Of a stretch of 64,000 bases of DNA, positions 37,102 through 45,478 are shown one piece after another. The translations under genes were made by a program, and so were the position numbers. The notes below the pieces were generated by a model. That model was not told where the DNA came from, did no database searches, and saw only the letters and a list, made by a program, of their open reading frames with translations. Within the stretch, counting starts at the first letter, position 1. Each line of letters opens with the position of its first letter. This DNA comes from Flammeovirgaceae bacterium UBA6059 (GTDB lineage Bacteria; Bacteroidota; Bacteroidia; Cytophagales; Cyclobacteriaceae), in contig DIYH01000002.1 of NCBI GenBank assembly GCA_002435755.1, positions 434,001 to 498,000 on the forward strand. The letters run 5' to 3'.

Positions 37102-38268
37102 ATGAGCGAGAAATATAGCCAGCGAGGTGTCTCTGCCGACAAGGAAGATGTCCACTCTGCCATTAAGCACATTGATAAGGGTCTTTTCCCTAAAGCCTTT
37201 TGTAAAATAGTACCCGATCATCTGGCTAACGACCCTGACTACTGTACCATCATGCACGCAGATGGTGCTGGGACTAAATCATCGCTGGCCTATCTCTACT
37301 GGCGCGAAACAGGCGACCTATCGGTTTGGAAAGGTATCGCACAGGATGCCATTATCATGAACACCGATGATCTATTATGCGTCGGCGCAATAGATAGCAT
37401 TCTGCTATCCTCCACGATTGGACGCAATAAGCAGCTTGTACCTGGCGAGGTGATCTCAGCGATTATCAATGGAACAGAAGAAGTATTGCAAATGCTCAGA
37501 GATCACGGCGTAAACATTGTGAGTACTGGTGGCGAGACAGCTGATGTAGGTGACTTAGTTCGAACGATCATAGTCGACAGCACTGTAACCGCCAGAATAA
37601 AGCGTTCTGATGTGATTGACAACAGTCAAATTCAACCAGGAGACGTTATCGTTGGATTAGCATCTGATGGACAAGCGACTTATGAGGATCAGTACAACGG
37701 TGGTATGGGTAGCAATGGCCTTACCTCGGCACGACACGACATGTTTGCCAAGAAATACAAAACCAAGTATCCTGAAAGCTGTGATCCTGATGTCCCGGAT
37801 GAATTAGCCTATATCGGTGAGTACGAATTAACTGACCGGCATACGGATTCGCCTCTTGACATGGGTAAGTTGGTGTTGTCTCCTACACGCACCTATGCAC
37901 CAATCATCAAGGCGATCCTATCGGAATACAGAGATGCCATTCATGGCATGATTCATTGCAGTGGTGGGGCGCAAACCAAGGTGCTCCACTTTTTAGATCG
38001 GTATCATGTCATCAAAGACGATCTCTTTGAAACGCCATTACTATTTAGGTTGATTCAAGAGCAGAGCCAGACGGACTGGAAGGAAATGTACAAAGTCTTC
38101 AATATGGGACATAGGATGGAGCTTTATGTATCTGAGCAAATCGCTCAAGAACTGATTGCTATTTCCGAATCATTTGGTGTGCAAGCCCAGATCATAGGGA
38201 GAGTAGAGGATAGTGAAACAAAGAAAGTGACGATCAAGTCAGCGTATGGTGAGTTTAGCTACGCCTGA
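37102..38268 (+). CDS. purM: Phosphoribosylformylglycinamidine cyclo-ligase (AIR synthase)
   Basis: Catalyses the ATP-dependent ring closure of FGAM to aminoimidazole ribotide in purine synthesis. The N-terminal SQRGVSADKEDVHSAI segment, HADGAGTKSSLAYLYW, the IAQDAIIMNTDDLLCVGA nucleotide region, STGGETADVGDLV and the C-terminal GMIHCSGGAQTKVLHF, then VFNMGHRMEL, are the AIR-synthase landmarks. At 388 residues it is slightly longer than the E. coli enzyme and like Bacteroidota homologues. Its last 14 bases overlap the end of the convergent acyltransferase gene. No other purine gene is nearby. Confidence 0.93.
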   Translation: MSEKYSQRGVSADKEDVHSAIKHIDKGLFPKAFCKIVPDHLANDPDYCTIMHADGAGTKSSLAYLYWRETGDLSVWKGIAQDAIIMNTDDLLCVGAIDSILLSSTIGRNKQLVPGEVISAIINGTEEVLQMLRDHGVNIVSTGGETADVGDLVRTIIVDSTVTARIKRSDVIDNSQIQPGDVIVGLASDGQATYEDQYNGGMGSNGLTSARHDMFAKKYKTKYPESCDPDVPDELAYIGEYELTDRHTDSPLDMGKLVLSPTRTYAPIIKAILSEYRDAIHGMIHCSGGAQTKVLHFLDRYHVIKDDLFETPLLFRLIQEQSQTDWKEMYKVFNMGHRMELYVSEQIAQELIAISESFGVQAQIIGRVEDSETKKVTIKSAYGEFSYA

Positions 38269-39313
38269 GCTTGTTGTACAGTAGTACACCACAGAGACTC
38301 ACTGAGAATACCACAGTATTGGCGTATGTCAGATAAGGGCTAAGCAGTAATCCCTCCAACCAATAAACCAATGGAAAAAGAAAAATCCCTATTGCGATTT
38401 TCATAGATGCGTGAAACATGATATCTGGAATGTATTTAGCTACAATCCCTCTCATGATACTGACCGGTAGAATATTTGCTATGTAACCAAGTTGAGATAG
38501 GAAGAACTTCAGTCTACCCAAAGGTGGATTCGGTGGCAATTCTTCGCCATTCACTATCTGCTGAATCACTATATTGGTTTCTTTGGAGGAGATGATCTGA
38601 TCGCCGCAAGTTGCGATGAGCTTCTCCTCTATTTCATCATAGGGTTCAGGTATTTGTACTAGCGCCTGACTCATTCTTTGAGCCGTTGTTTCTTTCAACG
38701 CCTGTGCTGCTTTAACAGGATTCTCTGAGTATTCATCTCTGTAATCCAGTAGAGGGATGGGAGGACAGAAGGTCATCCGGACTCTACTTCCCGCTTTGGT
38801 GTGCCGACTATAGTTAAAACCAATGGGCACAACATGGATGTTCTGTTGCCATTCATTGCCCTCCATAGCTCCAAAAGTTACTCTTGTGAAGCCTTTACTC
38901 AGCGGCGGTATTCGTCGATGCAGATCATGATTACCCTCTGGGAAAATGAGAAGTGACTTGCCACTTTGTAGAAGTGAATAGCATCGCTGGAATACGGCTT
39001 CATTTCTGCCTAGACTTTGATACCCATCTCGAATCCGAAAAACAGGCATCATATTGAGCGTACCAAGTAGCCATGCAAGAAAAGGCTGATTAAACACAGA
39101 GGCCCGAACCATGGAGTGGATCTCCTTTTCCGAATGGCAAATCAGCACCAATGCATCCATAAATGCATTCTGATGATTAGGAGTAAAAATGACTGGTCCT
39201 GTAGGGACATTTTCTCGACCTAAGATCTGTATTTCCTTGAAGTAGAAATACAAGCCAACTTTCACATAGAGACGTAAACCAAGGAACCATACTCGCTGTA
39301 TGAGTCTTCCCAT
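38255..39313 (-). CDS. 1-acyl-glycerol-3-phosphate-type acyltransferase (PlsC family)
   Basis: A 352-residue membrane-associated acyltransferase for phospholipid synthesis. The catalytic box reads NHQNAFMDAL, with five residues between His and Asp rather than the classic four, a variant also seen in fungal Sct1/Gpt2-type enzymes. The downstream boxes are FRIRDGYQ and FPEGNHDLHRRIPPLSKGF, followed by VVPIGFNY. The C-terminus has two or three hydrophobic helices (IGIFLFPLVYWLEGLLL and TVVFSVSLCGVLLY). It lies one base downstream of the BASS transporter gene, so the two probably share a message. The acyl acceptor is not certain. Confidence 0.85.
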   Translation of the reverse strand: MGRLIQRVWFLGLRLYVKVGLYFYFKEIQILGRENVPTGPVIFTPNHQNAFMDALVLICHSEKEIHSMVRASVFNQPFLAWLLGTLNMMPVFRIRDGYQSLGRNEAVFQRCYSLLQSGKSLLIFPEGNHDLHRRIPPLSKGFTRVTFGAMEGNEWQQNIHVVPIGFNYSRHTKAGSRVRMTFCPPIPLLDYRDEYSENPVKAAQALKETTAQRMSQALVQIPEPYDEIEEKLIATCGDQIISSKETNIVIQQIVNGEELPPNPPLGRLKFFLSQLGYIANILPVSIMRGIVAKYIPDIMFHASMKIAIGIFLFPLVYWLEGLLLSPYLTYANTVVFSVSLCGVLLYNKLRRS

Positions 39314-39314
39314 A

Positions 39315-40229
39315 TTATGAAGGTACGGTGGTTACTTGTCTAGACCAATAGGTTGCCAAAGTGAGTCCTGCAATCAAGTGCCAGATGCCCCACCATGCAG
39401 CGACTAATGCCATACCTCCAAGTCCATCGAAGAAGCTGAAAATGAGCAATAACCCAAGCCCTGAGTTTTGAATGCCCGTTTCAATAGAGAGTGAACGGCA
39501 ATCTGATTCTTGAAGTCCAGATAACTTCCCTATGCTGTAACCAGTCCCTAGAGCCAAAGCGTTGTGCAGTAGCACATAGAAAAGCACCAGATAGAGGTAA
39601 TTGACGATGTTGTCTAGGTTGGCGGCAATCGCCAATACGATAAGTGCTGCAAAAATTAATATCGAAACAGGCTTGATTATTTTCTGAGCCTTTTCGGCAA
39701 AGAGTGCAAAGAACTTTCTGGTAAGCATACCTAGTAGAAGCGGTACACCAAGTATTAGAGCAATGGTCTCAAATACTGATTGCGAGTCAATCGATACCTG
39801 TCGAAGTATCATGGCGGTAGGCTCATATAGCCCTGCCCAGAAGGCAAGATTGAAGGGTGTCATCACAATGGAAAGAGCTGTGGAAAAAGCAGTGAGGCTC
39901 ACGCTTAACGCAATGTTCCCACGCGCCATGGCTGACATGAAATTAGAGACGTTACCTCCGGGGCATGCTGCCACCAGCATCATACCAAGTGCAATACTCG
40001 GAGTAGGTTCCAGTAAAAGGATCAATAGATATGTCAGCAGTGGCAGGGCTAGAAATTGGGAAACGACCCCTGCTATAGCCGACTTAGGGTGACGAATGAG
40101 ATAAAGAAAGTCGGCCGGCTTGAGCTCTAATGCCACGCCGTACATGATGAAAGCCAGACAGACATTAAGCCAGAAGACATTGTCTTGATTGAAGTTAAGT
40201 AAGATGTCGTCAACTGGCGTTTGGGCCAT
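39315..40229 (-). CDS. Bile acid:sodium symporter family (BASS) transporter
   Basis: A 304-residue inner-membrane protein with about nine or ten hydrophobic helices. The BASS signature region is present: MMLVAACPGGNVSNFMSAMARGNIALSVSLTAFSTALSIVMTP, including the NVSN sodium-site loop, and the second crossover loop has SIETGIQNSGLGLLL (TGIQNSGL). Bacterial members carry organic anions, such as keto acids, pantoate or bile acids, with sodium. The substrate cannot be assigned here. It heads a two-gene unit with the PlsC-type acyltransferase, so a lipid-related substrate is possible but speculative. Confidence 0.87.
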   Translation of the reverse strand: MAQTPVDDILLNFNQDNVFWLNVCLAFIMYGVALELKPADFLYLIRHPKSAIAGVVSQFLALPLLTYLLILLLEPTPSIALGMMLVAACPGGNVSNFMSAMARGNIALSVSLTAFSTALSIVMTPFNLAFWAGLYEPTAMILRQVSIDSQSVFETIALILGVPLLLGMLTRKFFALFAEKAQKIIKPVSILIFAALIVLAIAANLDNIVNYLYLVLFYVLLHNALALGTGYSIGKLSGLQESDCRSLSIETGIQNSGLGLLLIFSFFDGLGGMALVAAWWGIWHLIAGLTLATYWSRQVTTVPS

Positions 40230-40293
40230 GTTTTAGGTTTAACTTGGATTTTTTAAGATAATGAAAAAACCACTTTTGAACTGTGTTGAAAAT

Positions 40294-40330
40294 AAAAAGC
40301 AGACCCGGCTAGAAGCCAGATCTGCTTTTT
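40294..40330. terminator. Bidirectional intrinsic terminator
   Basis: AAAAAGCAGA (40294-40303) and TCTGCTTTTT (40321-40330) form a 10-bp stem with an inner GGCT-AGA-AGCC helix. It has T runs on both strands and suits the M28 peptidase message arriving from the right. Confidence 0.85.
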
Positions 40331-40367
40331 AGTAACAAACCTTAATATACCTCTTTCAAGCTGGTAG

Positions 40368-40485
40368 AGTCTGTTTTTAATGTTCGAGATCAAGGCTTGT
40401 GAAGTTTGGAAAATGTGAGTTTACTGATGTAAATGATCATTTTCCAAACAAGCGTAACGAAGAGATCGGACATTAAAAACAGACT
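40368..40485. repeat. 118-bp long imperfect inverted repeat (MITE-like or 3' UTR structure)
   Basis: AGTCTGTTTTTAATG (40368-40382) pairs perfectly with CATTAAAAACAGACT (40471-40485). The arms continue with CGA/TCG, GCTTGT/ACAAGC and a perfect inner GTTTGGAAAATG (40404-40415) with CATTTTCCAAAC (40438-40449), leaving a 22-nt loop. The element sits four bases beyond the stop codon of the M28 peptidase gene, inside its presumed 3' UTR and before the terminator at 40294-40330. The ends lie next to similar GTAG and ATAG tetranucleotides, which could be a weak target duplication. No transposase is nearby. Confidence 0.75.
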
Positions 40486-40489
40486 ATAG

Positions 40490-41935
40490 CTAGTCACCCC
40501 AACGCCAATCTCCTGCTATCTTCAACTTCAGCTTCAGCCCATGTCGCTCCAGAAAAGTCTTGGTTGCCTGATCATCTAGCTTCGCAGCAGGTAGTTGATC
40601 CGCTATAGCTACTTCATACAAAGCCATTGAAGAAATGCGAACATTATTTTCTAAGTGCTCTTTGTTGACCAGGTCGATATCATCACAGTCGGCGTGATAG
40701 CAATCGTAGATGGATCGATCTCCACCTCCCATGGCCGAGAAGTAGGGTATGCCTTCCAGCATGAATGGTTGCTGATCACTGTGAAGTCCGGCCCTATTGA
40801 CAAAGTCATTAGCGAATGTGGTATCAATAGCTTGAATCTTTTCACCCACAGCTCTAAAGAACTCTTCTGCTTCCGCTCTGCCTCCACCACTCAGACCTCT
40901 TGGGTTAGTGCCTGCATCAAGGTTCATAACATATTTGATGTTGTCGAGGGTGCCAGCTTCTTTGTTGGTACGGACATAGTCTCGCGAACCAAGCAATCCC
41001 TGTTCTTCACCCATCCACATAATAAACTCGATGGTACGTTTGGGCTTGATATCAAGCGCCTTGAAAGTACGCGCGATATCAATGACGGAGAACGATCCGA
41101 TACCATTATCTATGGCACCTGTGGCTAGATCCCAACTATCCAGATGACCACCCACAATGATTCGTTCCTCTGGGTAATCTGTTCCTTCTATGGTGGCAAT
41201 GACATTGCGTGCTCTGATGTTATCCGAGACGTTGGTCATCTCGATCTTAGCAGTAACTGTTTCACTCTTCAATCGCTCCTTTAGCGCAAAGCCATCTTCA
41301 TAGCTTATGCATACCGCAGGGATAGGGATCAACTTACCTGTCACGGAAGCAGTACCCGTCAATAGCACACCGCCAGGCACCTGGTTAAAGATGATGAGTC
41401 CTATTGCACCATAGTCAGTAGCAAGTTTCGTCTTCTCAGACCTGTGCAGGTTTTTTGCATCCCCGCTTTCCGGTAGGACGCTGATATAGCACATGGCAAT
41501 CTTACCTTTAACTTGCTCTTTAGCCGCTTCAAAATCAGCCTCAAGGCCATTCCCTACATCGACGATCTCCGCCTCTACATTCGCTTCAACTGGAGAATGT
41601 GCAAGACTGATCACACTCATATCCGTCATTTGACCATCTGTATCACTTACCTGAAGACTGACCTCTCCTCTCGTCCAGGTTTCTACTTCAAAGGGGTGAT
41701 ACTTTACGTTATCGTATCCATATGACTTGAACAGGTTGAATGTCTCTTCTTCGGCCATTTTGCCGTTAGGAGAGCCAGTAAGTCTATGGCCAATGGTCGA
41801 CATGGACTTGGCCAGTGTTTCGTAGACTTTGGAATTAGACCTTACTTCCTGGTCTATTCGAGTGAGCATGTCCACTTCAGGAGCCGGGTTACAGGCTGCC
41901 ACACATGCTATAAGGATGGTGATTATTCTCTTCAT
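40490..41935 (-). CDS. M28-family metallopeptidase lipoprotein (carboxypeptidase Q-like)
   Basis: A 481-residue exported peptidase. MKRIITILIACVAAC is a lipoprotein signal with Cys15. A PA-type insert covers about residues 130-230 (GKIAMCYISVLPESGDAKNL, then GAIGLIIFNQVPGGVLLTG). The M28 zinc site is complete: GGHLDSWD (His and Asp), AIDNGIG (bridging Asp), MWMGEEQGLLGS (Glu-Glu), MNLDAGTNP (Asp) and the C-terminal YHADCDD (His). Family members release amino acids or dipeptides from peptides in the periplasm or outside the cell. It appears monocistronic, with the long hairpin and a terminator after the stop. Confidence 0.9.
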   Translation of the reverse strand: MKRIITILIACVAACNPAPEVDMLTRIDQEVRSNSKVYETLAKSMSTIGHRLTGSPNGKMAEEETFNLFKSYGYDNVKYHPFEVETWTRGEVSLQVSDTDGQMTDMSVISLAHSPVEANVEAEIVDVGNGLEADFEAAKEQVKGKIAMCYISVLPESGDAKNLHRSEKTKLATDYGAIGLIIFNQVPGGVLLTGTASVTGKLIPIPAVCISYEDGFALKERLKSETVTAKIEMTNVSDNIRARNVIATIEGTDYPEERIIVGGHLDSWDLATGAIDNGIGSFSVIDIARTFKALDIKPKRTIEFIMWMGEEQGLLGSRDYVRTNKEAGTLDNIKYVMNLDAGTNPRGLSGGGRAEAEEFFRAVGEKIQAIDTTFANDFVNRAGLHSDQQPFMLEGIPYFSAMGGGDRSIYDCYHADCDDIDLVNKEHLENNVRISSMALYEVAIADQLPAAKLDDQATKTFLERHGLKLKLKIAGDWRWGD

Positions 41936-42052
41936 AGTGTTTTGGTTAGCTAAGGCAAATTAGCAAAGCAACGTTTGGGACACAATATGATTTTACAAGT
42001 GGCAGTTCCAACTATTTTATAGTGTCTGTAGTCTTTATGAAAAGTCGAAACA

Positions 42053-42814
42053 ATGAGAAATCTTCTTATAATATTATTCATGCCATTATTACTTCTAGCC
42101 TGTGGAAAAGATGAGATCGTTGAACCACTTTTGAACAAGCCAATAGATTCATCTGAGGTTAATGTAGTTTCTTCCCCAACGTTGCAGATCGATGAAGTCT
42201 TCTCGGATGAGTTCAACATCATATCCGCAACGCCGTATAAAGATCGTTTTGAGATAATCGTCGAGTATGGTGGTGGATGTGCAGATCACGAGTTTGAACT
42301 TACGTGGGATCAGGCTATTGCCGAATCTTTTCCTATGCAGACCTGGATGATATTATCTCACAATGCAAATGAGGATGCTTGCAGGGCTTTGCTAACGGAT
42401 ACTTTGAGCATCAGCTATGCGAGCATCGATGGTTTTGATATCCAGGATATGATCCTACACCTGGAGAATGGTAGTAGTGATCAGGTAGTCACCATTGATT
42501 CTCGTATTATCCAACTGATGACCGAAGAGTGCGAACTGGAGGTGACTTTCGAAAAGGCGATATGTGGCGTAGGCTTATGGCAGGGCCTTTGGCTTAAGCT
42601 ACCACAAAATATTGGAGCATGGGAGCATGTCTGGCTTCAACCTGTCTTAGGCTCAGAGGAGCTTGCGCAGCTTAATCCCGTAGAAGGAGAAAGCGCGAGG
42701 ATTAAGGTTAGGGGCAAGTTTGGCTACCAGTATCCTCTTGGCGAAAATGAGGCAATATGCCTGGCTCTACCTACAGGCCTTATCATGCCAGTTGAAGTTC
42801 TTTGTGTAGAGTAA
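42053..42814 (+). CDS. Lipoprotein of unknown function
   Basis: 253 residues with signal MRNLLIILFMPLLLLAC and a lipobox LLAC (Cys17), followed by GKDEIVEP, so acidic residues come soon after the cysteine. The body holds the segment VEYGGGCADHEFELTWDQAIAESFPMQTWMILSHNANEDACRALLTDTLSI, a pattern I have seen in uncharacterised Bacteroidota lipoproteins. The several Cys residues may be paired. No enzymatic motif is visible. It is a single gene between two divergent or convergent neighbours; the convergent Nfu gene is 13 bases away. I offer no function. Confidence 0.8.
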   Translation: MRNLLIILFMPLLLLACGKDEIVEPLLNKPIDSSEVNVVSSPTLQIDEVFSDEFNIISATPYKDRFEIIVEYGGGCADHEFELTWDQAIAESFPMQTWMILSHNANEDACRALLTDTLSISYASIDGFDIQDMILHLENGSSDQVVTIDSRIIQLMTEECELEVTFEKAICGVGLWQGLWLKLPQNIGAWEHVWLQPVLGSEELAQLNPVEGESARIKVRGKFGYQYPLGENEAICLALPTGLIMPVEVLCVE

Positions 42815-42840
42815 AAAAAAGAGGGAGCTAAACCCCCTCT
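42812..42840 (-). terminator. Terminator of the Nfu gene overlapping its own stop codon
   Basis: On the minus strand AGAGGG (42840-42835) pairs with CCCTCT (42825-42820), and a run of eight T's follows (to 42813). The Nfu stop codon TAG (42830-42828) lies in the loop, so the terminator includes the last codons of the gene. Confidence 0.75.
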
Positions 42841-43403
42841 GCTATTACTTCTTCTACTTCTGGTACCATCCGCTTGAGCAGGTTTTCAATGCCTGCTTTT
42901 AATGTGATCGTGGATGACGGGCAGCCACTGCAAGAACCCTGGAGCAATACTTTGACTTTGCCTTCATCGAAAGAGTGGAATGTGATGGCTCCACCATCCT
43001 GCTCTACAGCAGGGCGAATGTATTCATCAAGGATGCCCTTGATCTTCTTCTCGGCTTCCGTGTCGTTTTCATTGATCTCATTACGGCCGGCTATCTCATT
43101 AGTCAATAAAGGTTTATCAGCTTCAAGGTAATTCTTGATATGGTCCTTGAGTTCATATTTGATCTCCTCCCATTCCTTAGACTCATCCTTCGTAATGGTC
43201 ACAAAGTTGCTCATGTAGAATACCCTCTTAACATAGGGAAAATTGAACAATTCATGGGCTAGGGGAGCATTAGCCGCACTTTCCTGATCAGGAAAATCCT
43301 GGCTCACACCTTCCGGCATGAGCATGAAATTCACTACGAACTTGAGTGAGTTGGGGTTAGGATTCGCTTCCAGATATATGTTGACAACTCTTGATTGGGT
43401 CAT
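42828..43403 (-). CDS. Nfu-type iron-sulfur cluster scaffold/carrier
   Basis: A 191-residue protein with an N-terminal Nfu_N domain (NPNPNSLKFVVNFMLMPEG, residues 12-95) and a C-terminal NifU domain (about 110-190) whose VKVLLQGSCSGCPSSTITLKAGIENLL carries the CxxC that binds a [4Fe-4S] cluster between two subunits. It receives clusters from the SUF system and hands them to target proteins. The domain order matches eukaryotic NFU1 and bacterial Nfu proteins rather than the three-domain NifU. A downstream terminator overlaps the stop codon. Confidence 0.92.
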   Translation of the reverse strand: MTQSRVVNIYLEANPNPNSLKFVVNFMLMPEGVSQDFPDQESAANAPLAHELFNFPYVKRVFYMSNFVTITKDESKEWEEIKYELKDHIKNYLEADKPLLTNEIAGRNEINENDTEAEKKIKGILDEYIRPAVEQDGGAITFHSFDEGKVKVLLQGSCSGCPSSTITLKAGIENLLKRMVPEVEEVIAEGV

Positions 43404-43712
43404 GACATTGATTATTTAGAATCTATATAAATGCAAAACTGGCCCAATAGTTCAAATGTTCCTCATAAATATCTGAGGAATGGTGGTAATTACTTTCGCA
43501 TAGCGCAAGTGTCTCACTTGTGCTATGCTTTACTACATTGGATTATTTGATTGCGTGCTTTATGATTTGGGTTCGACAAGGACAACTTAGTAAAATTGAC
43601 TACATATAGTCACAATCAAGATGCTTGCGCCAGCCGAGGGTATTCAATTTTCATTATGCTCGTTACTGCCGTATCACGGGACTAGGTTCCTCATGTCTGT
43701 GATGGGTCGTTC
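43404..43712. other. 309-base gene-free region with small inverted repeats
   Basis: No convincing coding frame is visible. The region includes TCCTCA-taaatatc-TGAGGA and, at 43498-43528, a 14-bp hairpin with a three-base loop described separately. Sequence further right is mixed and unremarkable. Promoter motifs for the Nfu gene were looked for on the minus strand, and no TAnnTTTG match was found. Confidence 0.5.
43498..43528. repeat. REP-like hairpin
   Basis: GCATAGCGCAAGTG (43498-43511) and CACTTGTGCTATGC (43515-43528) pair over 14 positions with a single G-T pair and a TCT loop. There is no T run, so it is not a terminator. Its shape fits repetitive extragenic palindromes mobilised by IS200-like (RAYT) transposases, but no copy or transposase occurs elsewhere in this window. 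Confidence 0.5.
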
Positions 43713-43949
43713 TCAAGGGAATGAATCATGTTTAATTTGGTAGTAGTAAGTTATTCCGAGTACGACAAGTGATAAGGAGCCTATAATGAACAATACTATA
43801 CCTAGGAATCTAAGCCAAAAGACTCCTAGACCTAGAACAGTGTTGTAATTATCTAACTCGTATTTTTTCACATACAGTCTGATCACTATTCCGGTTATTA
43901 ACATTGATAGGCAAGTTACCAGTCCATTTATATAGAAGTCATCAATCAT
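43713..43949 (-). CDS. Small membrane protein (78 aa)
   Basis: A 78-residue frame with two hydrophobic helices, INGLVTCLSMLITGIVIRLYV and FWLRFLGIVLFIIGSLSLVVLGITYYY, separated by a short polar loop (KKYELDNYNTVLGLG). The first codons MIDDFY and a charged tail (KHDSFP) frame it well. I recognise no family. It is transcribed in the same direction as the DAACS genes on its right, 72 bases downstream of the end of the nearer one, and may be read through from them. The membrane character throughout argues that it is real. Confidence 0.55.
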   Translation of the reverse strand: MIDDFYINGLVTCLSMLITGIVIRLYVKKYELDNYNTVLGLGVFWLRFLGIVLFIIGSLSLVVLGITYYYQIKHDSFP

Positions 43950-44021
43950 TTGACTGATTTCCTGTTCTTTGTTTGTTCGTGATTTGGTTATGGTATCCTG
44001 ACCTTCCTAAATCAAAGGAAG

Positions 44022-45437
44022 CTATTCAACATACTTCTGTAACTCCCCTTCAGACTTAGCAATCAAAGTAGAAACTGTAGCATCACCAGATACATTGACC
44101 ACAGTCCGGAACATGTCCAGTGGCCGGTCAATGGGGAAGATGATGGCGATCCAGGCCGGGTTGAGTCCAACAGACTGGAGTACTATGATCATCATGATCA
44201 AGCCAGCGCTAGGTACGGCCGCTGCACCGATAGAAGCCAATGAAGCAGTCATTACGATCACCAGCTGTTGTCCGATGGTCAAGTCGATCATATGAAGTTG
44301 CGCCATGAAAATCACCGCTACTGCCTGATGTAAGCTAGTTCCGTCCATGTTGACAGTAGCACCAATGGGTAATACAAAACTGGAAATGGAACGTGGTACG
44401 CCCATGTTGTCTTCGACACATTCCATGGTTACCGGTAGGGTGGCAGCACTAGAACTTGTTGAAAAGGCCAAGAACTGTGCAGGACTCATGTTTTTGAAGA
44501 ATTCACGATAGGTAAGCTTCTTTACAAATGTGGTCACAATCAGTGGATAGAGCACAAACACTACGAAAGCCAGCCCACCCACTAGTGTGATGGCATATGA
44601 TCCAAGGCCAAGGAATAACTCAAAAACTTCTCCGGGAGTATCGGCCATCTTGGCAACAATACCTGCGAGCAGAGCAAAGACAAAAAACGGTGCGGCCTTC
44701 ATGACCAGCTCTACCATTTTGAGGAACACCCCATTGATGCCTTGAATAAAGGCAATAACTGGTGTGGACTGTTCTTTTGGGATCAGCACTAGCGTGATAC
44801 CAAAGAAGATGGCGAAGAAGATCACCTGGAGCATTAATTGATTGCTTGATATGGAAAGGATTATATTCTCCGGCACCATATCTACGACGAACTTTAGTGG
44901 TGAAGCTTGTTTCTGAGCTTCAGCCGTACTCTGCATACGCTCAAGATTCTCACGCTCTGATTCGCTCATCTCGCGACCTTGCTGAGCTTCCGTGAGGTAC
45001 TTTTGATATTGTGGGTCTGATAAGAATGATTGACCATCCTGTGACAGGCCCATATTGTTGTCTTCCAGCCAGATCTCATAGGAGAGACGGTTTTTGATAC
45101 GCTGCTCCTCATCCATGTAGCTGCCTGGCTTGATGATGTTGACGAAGAGTAGGCCAACCGTAACGGCCATTAACGTTGTGCCCATGTAAGCCAACAAGGT
45201 CTTGCCACCGAGTCGTCCAAGTTTAGACACATCACTCAAGCCTGCTACACCATTGATGATTGAGAATAATACCAATGGTACCGCAATGAACTTGAGCAGT
45301 CGGATGAAAATGGTACCGAAAGGATCAATCCAATCGATTGTAAATTCATTCCAGCCAAGAGAGCTGGAGATAAAGGCCCATATTACACCCAGCACAAGGC
45401 CGATCATGATTTTGACGTGTAGTGGCAAGTTTTTCAT
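44022..45437 (-). CDS. Dicarboxylate/amino acid:cation symporter (DAACS), canonical copy
   Basis: A 471-residue glutamate/aspartate-type transporter. The HP1 loop is FSTSSSAATLPVTMECVE, TM7 carries NMDGTSLHQA, HP2 has SIGAAAVPSAGLIMM, and TM8 has IDRPLDMFRTVVNVSGD. By ungapped comparison with GltPh, the residues equivalent to Y89, T92, N310, D312, D390, D394, R397, N401 and D405 are all kept. The Arg at the 397 equivalent favours an acidic substrate. A charged insertion of about 70 residues (YLTEAQQGREMSESERENLE) lies between TM3 and TM4. It lies 41 bases downstream of a paralogue. Confidence 0.92.
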   Translation of the reverse strand: MKNLPLHVKIMIGLVLGVIWAFISSSLGWNEFTIDWIDPFGTIFIRLLKFIAVPLVLFSIINGVAGLSDVSKLGRLGGKTLLAYMGTTLMAVTVGLLFVNIIKPGSYMDEEQRIKNRLSYEIWLEDNNMGLSQDGQSFLSDPQYQKYLTEAQQGREMSESERENLERMQSTAEAQKQASPLKFVVDMVPENIILSISSNQLMLQVIFFAIFFGITLVLIPKEQSTPVIAFIQGINGVFLKMVELVMKAAPFFVFALLAGIVAKMADTPGEVFELFLGLGSYAITLVGGLAFVVFVLYPLIVTTFVKKLTYREFFKNMSPAQFLAFSTSSSAATLPVTMECVEDNMGVPRSISSFVLPIGATVNMDGTSLHQAVAVIFMAQLHMIDLTIGQQLVIVMTASLASIGAAAVPSAGLIMMIIVLQSVGLNPAWIAIIFPIDRPLDMFRTVVNVSGDATVSTLIAKSEGELQKYVE

Positions 45438-45478
45438 ATTGTTAATTAGCCAATTTCAGTTTTTTGATATTAGGTGGA

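Noticed and set aside
40368..40485. Simple intrinsic terminator of the M28 gene
   Set aside because: The arms are far longer than needed, no T run follows the inner stem, and a separate strong terminator lies at 40294-40330.
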